Source: Chara braunii (taxonomy: Eukaryota; Streptophyta; Charophyceae; Charales; Characeae). Taken from it: a stretch of 29,143 nt of DNA. The DNA is taken from assembly GCA_003427395.1 (NCBI GenBank), contig BFEA01000730.1, positions 410,595 through 439,737 on the forward strand, in the 5' to 3' direction. Below, piece after piece: positions 19,366-28,535 of the stretch. The position numbers were made by a program, and so were the translations under genes. A model generated the notes under the pieces. The model was not told where the DNA came from, did not search any database, and saw only the letters and a program-made list of their open reading frames with translations. Every line of letters starts with the position of its first letter. The stretch's first letter is position 1.

Positions 19366-20662
19366 ACGTATGATGGCCCATCCGATTGATCCCCTACAAT
19401 ATCCAAGATCTCCCATAGCCCAAAGTATTGTGGCATCAACTTTCGTGAGATCCCCATCTCCTGACCTAGTTCAGATGATTTTACCCAGACTCTCGCACCT
19501 ACCTGAAAGTTAGAGGGCCGTCTATGTCTATTCTCAGATGCGATCATAGCATCCTGAGACTTCCTGATATGTTCAACGGCCTGTTGCAGCATCTGTTCAT
19601 ACTTTACAGCAAACTCTATTCTACAAGGTGCTGCAGTGTGTTGTCTTTCTGGTAGCAGAAAGTCAAGCGCACTTCTGGGCCTCCAACCAAGATGTAGCTG
19701 GTTGGGAGTCATACCGGTAGTAATGTGCACAGCGTTATTGTACAGGCTAGCGACGAGAGGTAACTTATCGTCCCAGTCAACCTAACTTGGCTTGATATAA
19801 TGCCGAAGCAGGTGTTGTACTACCCGGTTCATCTGTTCGGCTTGGCCATTTGACTCACGGTGATTTCCTAAAGTCATTTGGAGTTTGGTGCCCATCTGTT
19901 CAGCAGTGAATTGCCACAGTTCACTGGTAAAGTCAGTTTTCGCAGTTTCTGACATGGCGATAAGTCTTGCATACTTAGAGAAACGGTCTACTATCACGAA
20001 GATGTATCTTTTTCCAAATTTGCTGGTCACAAGTGTATCCATGAAATTCATGGACACGCTCTGACCAGGGCCTTCAGGAATCGGCAACGGGTTGAGGAGC
20101 CCAATCGGAGCCTGAGTCCTAGGTTTGTCCCTTTGACGAACCTGACATGTTTCAACATACTTTTTTGCATCTTGCATCATAGTAGGCCACCAAAATTTCT
20201 GCACTAGGTTAGCTGAAGTCGTTTTATAACCAAAATGTCCAGTTGCATCGTGACACTCTTCTAAAAATAAACTATGTAAAGACTCACTATCCGGAACACA
20301 CAACCTTTTATTCTCTGCCTTCACAAGAAACAGCAAGCCGTCTACCATCGTAAATTCATCCAAAGTTTTTTTGTCCTTGGTTTGAAATCTACGGATGAAC
20401 TCAGACATAACTGGATCTTGCTGATAGGCATCCACCAATGATCGAGTTAAGTCGCTGGATATGCCAAATTCAGTCACTAGTGTGCCCAGATAGTCTGCCC
20501 GACGAGATAGTGCATCATCTACTTTCTTGTTCTCACCCTTGATTGGATCAAGTTGATAGGCATACATGTCGATCACTTGTATCCATCGCTTGAGTGCGTC
20601 GGAGAGTACCGGCTGTGTCTTAATCTGGTGCAAGGTCTCATGGTCAGATCTCACATACTTTT
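19365..20662 (-). pseudogene. Ty3/gypsy RNase H end and integrase, family C
   Basis: Reading from 20662: KKYVRSDHETL and DALSRR are the C-terminal part of a gypsy RNase H. The integrase zinc-binding region keeps H135 and H140 (counted from the GTG at 20654) and C170, but the fourth ligand is Arg (CQVR). In the catalytic core the first Asp is Asn (SMNFMD). The segment that should hold the second Asp (SDRD motif) is deleted between AKT and DFTSELW. Only the Glu in GQAEQMN remains. A TAG (19782-19784) follows HYIKPS, and the frame resumes as VDWDDKLP and ALDFLLPE up to FGLWEILDIVGD, where Leu replaces Pro of the usual GPF/Y-type motif. The family B fragment then begins. It cannot be an active integrase. 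Its missing N-terminal half matches the plus-strand piece 21853-22581. Confidence 0.88.
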
Positions 20663-21852
20663 TGTCTTATTCTCCCGCATTTTCTTTTCTTTTCTCTTTT
20701 TTTTTTCTAGCATGCTAAGTGTCAACTGACCGTTAAGGCCCTTTTCTAGCCTCTTCCTCTTAGTTTTGGCCCTCCCTATGCCCAAGGTGCAGTCTGTTAT
20801 TTCTCGGACTGCAATAATGGCCTTCCCATGCCCATGGGAGCTTCCTTTTACTCGTACATTTCTCCCACAATGGTCCCTCCTACTCTGATTTTCTCCCGGA
20901 GGGCTATTTTTCACATGGGGTCTTATTTGACTTTATTTTCTTGAGGGAGGCTGATCCGAGATTTTTTGGATTGCTCCCATGCCTCCCACTTTAATTTTCT
21001 TTACTTTTCCTTTTCCTTTTTGCCTTCCCGTTTGTCACCACTAGTACTTGCACTAGTGGTGCTAATATTCTTGGCCGTCAAGATGTCATTCTTGACGGTG
21101 TACCTTTGCATTTATTATTTTTCCCTCATGCGATGCCGCCGTTTCTTCTTGGGACTTTCACATGTCCCCGCCACTTGTCCCGTCGGTGGTCCCCGACACT
21201 TAGTCCTGTCGGTGGTCCCCGACACTTAGTCCCATCGGTGGTCCCCGACACTTAGTCCCGTCGGTGGTCCCCGACACTTAGTCCCGTCGGCGGTCCCCGA
21301 CATATTTCGCCCCGGACGCTATTATCTTTACTTAGTCCCACGTGGCCCCGGGTGCCTTTTCCTGAGGTGTCCCATGCCCCTTGGGCGTCTTATCGCCCCA
21401 TAGCGACCCCTCTCCTTAGTCTTTCCTCGCGCCTTGTGCGTGCCGATCTCTTTGGTCGTGGGCCTCCGCTCCGAGGCTCCCGTAGGTGGTCCCCACGTTG
21501 GCCCCTCATTTTCTGGCTTCCCGCGGCTTCTGGCCGCCCATCCCTCAACTTCCTCATTCCCTTATTGCTGTTGCACTGCAATTGCTAGTTCAAAGAACCC
21601 TTTGGCCTTAGTCTTATTGCATTCCGATAGCCCTCCCGGCCTCCTGCTATGTTCTATGTGCCCCTGTTCTTGCTCCAACTCGCTTGCTGCCGCTTAGTTT
21701 TGTCCCTCTGTGGTTCTCGCTCCAGGGCATTATTCCCTCATGCGGCCTAATCCTTTATCTCGTCTCACTCTGGATTTCTTTGTTGTGCACAGTTTGTCCA
21801 TATTCGGTCTCTCAAGTGATGGGAAGTTATTCGGGACTCACCAGTCCCGACA
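20663..21852 (+). mobile_element. LTR copy 2 (~1.19 kb), at an inversion breakpoint
   Basis: Starts TGTCTTATTCTCCC and ends AGTCCCGACA. It is collinear with 11768-13001 and perhaps 75 percent identical by eye. Its left end abuts the minus-strand pol at KKYV, and its right end abuts the plus-strand RT at GLYEF. No target-site duplication joins the flanks (CTTTT on the left, ACGGT on the right). Internal palindromes include the AGTCTG hairpin (20789-20812), the GGGAG/CTCCC nested stem (20945-20978), CACCACTAGT/ACTAGTGGTG (21036-21061), CGTCAAGA/TCTTGACG (21076-21097) and CGGGACT/AGTCCCG at the end. Confidence 0.82.
21177..21305 (+). repeat. 26-bp tandem repeat in LTR copy 2 (~5 units)
   Basis: Units CGTCGGTGGTCCCCGACACT plus TAGTCC, more uniform than in copy 1. 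The uniformity suggests recent homogenisation. Confidence 0.88.
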
Positions 21853-22581
21853 ACGGTCTGTACGAGTTTGTGGTGATGCCCTTTGGCCTATGCAATGCAC
21901 CTGGTACGTTCCAACACACGATGAACAAGATTTTTCAGGATTACTTAGACAAGTCTATCGTCGTGTACCTCGACGATATTCTTATCTTTAGTATGACTGT
22001 AGAGGAGCATGCTGAGCACTTGAAAATAGTGCTAGGCCTCCTAAGACGGCACCAATACAAGGTTAACTTGGAGAAATGTGAGTTTGGTCGCACCAAGATC
22101 TTGTACTTGGGTCATGAAATCTCAGCAGATGGGCTGAGGCCGGATGATGCCAAGGTGGTCAGCATACGTGACTGGCCCAGACCTCGGACCGTTACGGAGG
22201 TTAGATCGTTTTTGGGGATGACGGGCTACTATCGTCCGTGTGTTAAGAATTATAGTACTATAGCATCCCCACTAACATATTTAACTCGACTTGACACCCC
22301 GTGGGAGTGGACTGAAGAGTGTGAGGCGGTCTTTAGGAAACTGAAGTATGCCCTAACACACTATGAGGTTCTCAAACTTCCTGATCCTTATCATCCCTTT
22401 ATTGGGACCACAGACGTCAGCCAATATGGCATAGACGTGGTCAAAGGAGGGGAAAAAGTTGAGACCGATCGAGTACATGAGTAAAAAGATATCATCTCAA
22501 AAGCTAGCAAAGTCCACGTACGAGCGTGAGCTCTATGCCCTATATGGAGCGTTGGTTCATTGGAGACATTATCTCCTTGGC
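21853..22581 (+). pseudogene. Ty3/gypsy reverse transcriptase and RNase H, 5'-truncated
   Basis: The frame enters RT at GLYEFVVMPFGLCNAPGTFQ, directly after the LTR end. The catalytic YLDD lies at 21966-21977 (VVYLDDILIFS). The thumb and connection follow (KCEFGRTKILYLGHEIS; VRSFLGMTGYYRPCVKNY), then the RNase H start (ALTHYEVLKLPD, TTDVSQYGI). A frameshift near 22440 moves the reading frame to KKLRPIEYMSKK, STYERELYALYG and HWRHYLLG, ending at 22581. The RT fingers upstream of GLYEF, the protease and gag are absent. The break after HYLLG is where the minus-strand family C piece takes up the sequence (KKYVRSDH), so the two are probably one polyprotein split by an inversion. Confidence 0.9.
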
Positions 22582-22583
22582 AG

Positions 22584-23945
22584 TAGCGCGAGGACCTCAC
22601 GCTCGTTGACAATATAGTTATGCTCAACGAGAAGTAACTGTCGGGACAGATAAACAACCGGACACTCTCCATCGCGAGACTCGACTGTAACGTCATCAGC
22701 GATGTCAGGAATATAAGAGGGTGGGGCCCCTGAGGGGGTGGGCTCGATGGGTGTAAGATGAGCCGCAATTGCTGGAGGTGGAGGGGGGAAGCGAGGAATG
22801 CGAGGGAGACGGGACTCTGTGGAATCAGGAGAAGTAGAAGAGGCTAGGTAGATCTGGGAGAGAACAACTCCAATGGCCAAGTCGGACGGGTCGGTGGTGA
22901 CGATGAATGAACGCGAGTAGTCGGGTAAGTGTAAGACATGAGTTGACGTGACAAGTCGTTTGAGAGAGCGGAAGACATCCTTGTGAGTCGGGGTCCAATA
23001 AAACGGTAGACGTTCGGGGGTCAGAGGGGTAAGCTGGGAAGAATACTGCGCGTAGTTTTTGAGAAAAGAATAATAGTAGTTGGTCAAACCAAGAAAACTA
23101 CGCAGGGCAGGGAGATATGTAGGGGTAGGCCAATCGACGATGGCCTCGTCCATATGGAGGCTGTACTCGGATACCTTCAGCCCGCGGAAGTCGATTTTAG
23201 GTTGAGCAAAGCTGCATTTGGAAAGTTTCGCATAGAACTCGTGGTTGCATGGTTACTGCAGGACAGTGCGAAGATGGGTCAGGTGATCCTTTAGGGTACG
23301 AAGATCAAGATGTCGTCAATGTAAACTAGAACAGAGTCCTCAAAAAGGTTTTGGAACATCATATTCACAGTCGTCTGGAAAGTGGCGGGGTCATTACGGA
23401 GACCGAAAGGCATGACGGTAAACTCGTAGTGCCCGAAACGAGAACGAAAAGCGGTCTTGGGCTGGTCCTCCTTGGCTACGCGGGTCTGGTGATATCTGCT
23501 ATGAATATCGATCTTCGTGAAGAAATGGTGGTCAGCGAGGCGGTCAAACATATCATCTGCGCGGGGGATGGGATAGTTGTTTTTGACCGTGTAGTGGTTG
23601 AAACCGCGGTAGTCAATACAGAGACGAAGGGTGTTGTCCTTCTTGCGATCGAAGAGGACAGGGGCATTCAATGGGAAAGTACTCAGTTTAATGAAGCCCT
23701 GGCGAAGCAGCTCCTCAAGTTGGCACTCAAGTTCCTGGCTTTGGGAACCAAAAGGCGATATGGGGCGTGATTCTGAATGGGATAGTTGGGCTCGAGCTGG
23801 ATGTAGTGCTCAAGATCGTGCATGGGAGGAATACTGTTGTAAAAGATGAATGGTGGGAAAACCTCACAATACTCGCGAAGGAGGGCACCAACACTAGGCG
23901 GCAAGGAAGAAAGAAGGGTGTCAAATTCCTTGGCAGCGGTGGTGT
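22584..23945 (-). pseudogene. Ty3/gypsy reverse transcriptase and RNase H, element D
   Basis: RT begins around FDTLLSSLPPSVGALLREYC and runs through DLEHYIQLEPNYPI, NAPVLFDRKKDNTLRLCIDY, FGHYEFTVMPFGL and YIDD (23312-23323). After ILIF the frame breaks (23291) and resumes as DHLTHLRTVLQ, a TAA, then FYAKLSKCSFAQ and LRSFLGLTNYYYSFLKNYAQ. A frameshift near 23745 separates the fingers from the palm. RNase H has D in VTTDPSDLAIG and E in VNEREVLAL. Between these (residues ~102-163 of the frame starting 23153) is a ~62-residue Pro/Ser-rich insertion absent from standard gypsy RNase H. The coding ends at VLAL (22584), where the plus-strand piece begins. No integrase of this family is present. Confidence 0.9.
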
Positions 23946-24119
23946 CTGAAGCAAGGTGGGGGGAGTCTGTGTGGAGATAGGGACTGAGGGTGTTTCCGTG
24001 GTAAGGGAAGCGAGAAAGTGAGATGGGCTAGCAGGGGTAGAGGAGGGTAAGGAAGTTGAGGAATCAGGAGGATCGGGGGCCTCAGGAGGTGGTGGATCGA
24101 GCTCAACCAACTCAACGTC

Positions 24120-25027
24120 CTAATGCATGGAGTTGTAGGTGAGGAGATTCGTGATGTCGACAACATAAAGTTTGACGTTAGGCTGATGAAGGCAGTGGTG
24201 GAACTGGGTAGGTGTACAGATGGTGGCATTAACAAGGGGGGGAAGTGTAAAGTCTGATTTTCCCAACAATGAAATACAATATTGCTTCCCATCCTTGGCG
24301 TCGAGGATGAGATCGTTGTGGGTCCAATCGGGGCCGGCATAGGCGAACTGATGGGAGTAGGTAGTGCCGAGAACAAGATCGTATAGGGTTTCCATGACGT
24401 CGAAGGTCCACTGATCATGGAACCGAGGGGCCTTGCGAAGGCTGTGGGGCATCCGCAAGGGGAAGGAGAATGGAAGATCAGGCACCACACAATCGATGAA
24501 GGATTTGGCCTGATTGTCGCCAAGTGTGACAGTGATAGTGGAAGGGTAGGGGAATGTATACAGAGATGCCTCCTTAATTACGTGAGGATGAATGAAATCG
24601 CCAGTAGAGCCAGACTCCCCTAGTGCACGATACACTATAGTAGAGGTCCCAAGGCGCATAGGAATAATCGGTGAGGTGCGATCAGGATTGTGTAGGCGTT
24701 GAGACATCGAGGGCAGGGTGCACTCTTTAAGGTGGATACGTTCCTGACGGACCTTAACACACTCGAGGTCCAAGAATCGATGATATCCTCGGCGGCAATA
24801 AGGGGAGCATTGCAGCGGGCTGTGCGAAGAGCACGCCTGGTAGGAGGACGTGGAGGAGGGGGTCCACGAGAGACGCTAGGAGAGGATGGAGAAGGTATAC
24901 CAGTGTCGGTGGGGTCAACCAAAGATAAGGTCGGAGGAGAGTCATCAGGAAGAGTAACAAGCGACGCAAAGGTAGAGTCGCGAACGGGTATGCTTGCTAC
25001 TGTAGGAAAGTCGGGAGAATGAGACAT
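24120..25027 (-). pseudogene. Retropepsin-like protease region, element D
   Basis: A Pro/Ser-rich leader (ATG at 25025-25027, MSHSPDFPT) changes frame near 24765 into LECVKVRQERIHLKE and then the protease. The active-site loop reads ALGESGSTGDF, so the D of the usual DSG/DTG triad is Glu here (codon 24615-24617). Downstream, LVLGTTYSHQF and WTHNDLIL match the ILGxxW region of gypsy proteases. A TAG at 24120-24122 ends the frame, but the same frame then reads VELVELDPPPPEAPD as a linker towards RT. The stop is therefore probably a single C-to-T change in a Gln codon of one polyprotein. Confidence 0.75.
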
Positions 25028-25169
25028 CGTGGCTAGGTGGGTGCTGCGCTGGAGGTCGAGATGGGGGGGACAGCCTGAGGGGGAGCCTGCTGTGCGAAGT
25101 AATTCTGGAGGGCGTCTGAGTACAGGCAGGTAGAGGAGTGCAGATGCCTCATGTACGAAGGTTCTCACT

Positions 25170-26989
25170 CTCAACGATGGTCAAGCAGCTGCGAGGGAGC
25201 ACAAAGACCACTGGGAGGGGTAGTTGAGAGACTGTAGAGCGTCCTGGAGGATGAGAGCTGACGACGGAGGAGGGTGGAAAGGGCCCGGACGAGGTGGTCG
25301 TCCTGGGAAGAGACGTCGTCCTCCCCGGGGAACTGAGGGTCGGGTCCTTGGTCTGGGTCACTCGCCGAACCATCTGAGGCGGTATCGTCATCAACGCTCG
25401 ACGGATCACGAAGCAGGGTATGAAAGCGACGAGAGAGGGATCGTCCGGAGCCTCTACGAGGGCCACGGCGGTATGTGGAAGATTGGTGAGGCTGGGAGGG
25501 GCAAGGGGCTGCAGTAGTAGCGGAATGGGCAGTGGCAGGCTGAGGCGAGGGGCTGCAGTAGTAGCAGAATGGGCAGTGGCGGCCTGAGGCGAGGGGCCGA
25601 CGAGTGGAGCATAAATGAGTTGGATGGCCCGAGCAATGTTGAAAGCCTCTGGTAAGGTGGGGATCGAATACACCATCATCTGCAACTGGAATGGTTGGGG
25701 TAGGCCTGTGCGGAATCGTTGGATCATGGTGTCCTCGGATATGGCTGTGATAGGAATCTGGGCTCGTACACGGTGGAATGCCATGATGTATGACTCTAAG
25801 GCATTGTCGCCATCAAGCCATCTGATCTCAGCCACAAGGGTAATCGGGTCGTGGTTCGGCGCAGGGTGAGAAAAGTACTGTTGAAGGAAGTCGCGAAACT
25901 CAAGATAAGACATCCCCTCATGTACGCCGCGCTGTGAGCAAAGGACGAGGAAGTCACACCAGGTGGAGGCTGCATGACTTGTACAGCCAGAGGACATCTC
26001 GACTGGCCATAGTTCCATGGCGACACCATGGTAGCGAAGCTTCTCCTCGACAGTGGTGATCCATCCTTGGAGCTCGGAGGCCCTGCCGTCAAATTGTGGG
26101 AGGTGATCCGGTTGGAACTGTGGAACATACATCGGGGGCCGATAATGGGTAGGGAGAGGAAGATCCGACTGTGACAAGAGGACAGAAGTAGTGCCACCAG
26201 CAAGAGCACTAGAAAGAGCGGGAAGTTGGGGCAAAGGTCCCTAACACATCGTGGTGGCCAGTGGTGGGAGAGTGAAATGCATCGCAGCGGCCTATCTGAT
26301 GTTGTTGGTAGGTGAATGGGGCAATAGGTAGTGCCGCGAGGTGGGGAGGCAGGGGGTGACCTCCTTCGAGCTGGCGGATGTGATCATGGGCCGGGGTGAG
26401 TTGGCGTTGGAGCTCGACACTCGACATTCTGTGTCCTGGGTGTAGGAGGGGGGGGGGGGGAAGGCAAAGGAGCCGGGGGTGATGAGGGAGGTGTCGTGGA
26501 AACTAACGTTGAGGAGGTGGCGGGACAAGATGCCATGGGTCGTGAGGAGGGAGGTGCAGGGGTGGAAGCCTGGGAGGAAGAGATGGCTGCAGAGCAAGGG
26601 TGGGACTGGGGTGAGGACATGCAACCCGTGGAAGAGACAAGCCTGTAGATGACGCCAGCCAAAGAAGGAGAGGAAGCTGGCATAGATGCTAATGAGGGGG
26701 GTGGGATGGTAGCATGCGGGATGCCGAACCGAGGGGGTGATAGATGTGATCCACTAGGAGCATGTGTGAGGGAAGGCGAGAGACGGGGGGGAGAGGAGGG
26801 AAGTGCACTGGTACGGGGCTCCAGCTGTGACACGCGGGCCGACAAGGATGAAAAGTCGGTATGGATGGCCGTGAATTTGGCCTTGAATGTGGCCTGCATG
26901 TTCTCGAGGAGAGCCAGTAGGCAATCCGATTGGGTGGCTGGACCTTAACTGGCGGCCATAGGGGTGGAAATCTGAGCCGAATCGGCCAT
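25170..26989 (-). pseudogene. Ty3/gypsy gag, element D
   Basis: The probable start is the ATG at 26987-26989 (MADSAQISTPMAAS), with a TAA three codons later in phase (26946-26948) that would be Gln in an intact copy. The N-terminal part is a short helix (LLALLENMQATFKAKF, DFSSLSARVSQLE) and a long Pro/Ser linker. A 13-G homopolymer (26448-26460) coincides with a frameshift, after which ELQRQLTPAHDHIRQLEGG and then, in a third frame from about 26234, the capsid-like gag domain follow: QFDGRASELQGWITTVEEKL, YLEFRDFLQQYF, LESYIMAFHRVRAQ and TMIQRFRTGLPQPFQ. Near 25440 the sensible frame shifts again to VDDDTASDGSASDPDQ and LVRALSTLLRRQL, an acidic C-terminus. No CCHC zinc knuckle was found. It is the promoter-proximal gene of element D. 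Confidence 0.85.
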
Positions 26990-28263
26990 GGTATCGCGAG
27001 CTAGGAGTGTAAGCCCTTAACTGGTGGAGCGGGAGGGGCTCACTGACTCTGCACTCTGCATGGAGTCGACAAATTTAGAAGATGAAGATGATGTAGAGGG
27101 AGCACCATGACGAGAGGGACGATCTGTGGCCGCGGTTGGTACGTCAAAGCGAACGAGTCGATTGGCGGCATGAGCGTCTCGAGAGCAATTTTGGAGTGCG
27201 CGCTGTTGGATGTCACAGGGAGCCAGGGTGGTAGACAGAAGGGGGGTAAGGGACTGCGAGAGGAAGGCGAGTAGAAATGAAGTCTAACGAACTTCCAAAA
27301 TTATATCAAGAAAGTTCAAAGTCGGAGTGAGGGGGAAAGAGTGAAATTTACAATTCGGGCGAGGAAATGAAAGGAGATTTTCGAAGGATGGCGTGGGGTA
27401 TAGAGAAAAGCATGCACAAGAAAGTCACGAGGTCAAAATAAAATTCCGAAATTATTTGGCCGTAGATTCGGAATTTAGAAGAGATTTAAGCAAAATTCAA
27501 AGAATTTCAAAATTATCCGTAACAAGTTTCGGAAATTCGAGGAGATGATGGAGGATATAGAGATAAGTTCAAAAGACCATTTTGAGATAAAATGAAAAAT
27601 TCCTTGACGTATTTCTGGAATTAGAAGAATTTTGAAGGCAATTTGAAATAAAATTAGAAAACTAATTCCTAAGTTAAAAATTTACGACGAAATGGCATAA
27701 GGAATTAATGACAGCCAAATAAGGTAAGTGGAGATAAATTTCTGAAATTATTTAGACGAAATTAAGAAAAAATATCAATATGTTGTAGAGTTGAAGGAAA
27801 TTTCAAAAGAATTTCAAGAGAATTCAAAAGAATTTCAAAGGAATTTCAAAAAAATTGCAAACTTTTGGAGCTTTATGGGGAACAGGAAATAGAAATTGAT
27901 TTGACTTTAGAAGAATTAAATATGGTGAATTCCAAAAATTATGTGACAAATTTCTAAAAAGGAATTGAATTTTGAAAATAAATCACGAAAAGAATTTGAT
28001 ATGACAAAGAAATTTATGTAACGTTTGAACAAAAACATCAGAATTAATTCTGTTCACAGTGTTGGGATAAAAGAGGATGAAGATTAATCCTATCGAATTA
28101 GGTATGAATTCCGGATGATAGGAAAGACAGCATTGTAATAAAAGCACGAGGAGAGAAGATACGCGTCACACGCGTTAGAAATTTTAGATGATGTGACCAA
28201 TTGGGTGGGATGGTAGAGGAGGGAAGAAGGAATGCCGGGGAGATAGAACGAGAAGAAAAAGAT
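26990..28263. other. Leader/LTR-like AT-rich region upstream of element D gag
   Basis: The first ~290 bp are mixed sequence. From 27290 to 28080 the DNA is AT-rich, with cryptic AAGAATTTCAA-type words. Its position upstream of gag on the minus strand is where a 5' LTR and leader would lie, but no TG...CA ends, no tRNA primer-binding complement and no second copy are visible. No gene is seen. Confidence 0.45.
27789..27856 (+). repeat. Short AATTTCAAA tandem repeat
   Basis: Five or six imperfect units of about 12 bp (AAGAATTTCAAA variants). Confidence 0.75.
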
Positions 28264-28418
28264 GAGATCTTTGAGACAGATCGGTTATAGGAAGGGAGGG
28301 AATTCATAAAAGGGAGAGAGATTGAGAATCCCGCGCTCCCGGTCAACCGGGAGCAATCTTTGAGACAGATCAGTGAGAGGAAGGGAGGGAATTAGTAAAA
28401 GGGAGAGAGATTGAGAAT
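28264..28418 (+). repeat. 88-bp direct repeat flanking a perfect palindrome
   Basis: ATCTTTGAGACAGATC, GGAAGGGAGGGAATT and AAAAGGGAGAGAGATTGAGA occur twice, offset by 88 bp. Between the copies lies GCTCCCGGTCAACCGGGAGC (28335-28354), a 9-bp inverted repeat with a 2-nt centre. Confidence 0.85.
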
Positions 28419-28448
28419 GGGAACAACGAGGTCGCCGGAACAGTCCTC

Positions 28449-28535
28449 AATAATGATGATGACGATAATGAGCCTTGTTGATGAGGATGACGACGCTGAT
28501 GATGCGTGGTGATGCTGATGAAGGAGACGAGATCA
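28449..28535 (+). repeat. GAT/GAC trinucleotide-rich low-complexity tract
   Basis: Interrupted GATGATGATGAC-type triplets, open in more than one frame. The short ORFs crossing it are not convincing. Confidence 0.7.

Noticed and set aside
23351-25022. Plus-strand ORFs opposite element D
   Set aside because: They are antisense shadows of the RT, protease and gag frames on the minus strand.
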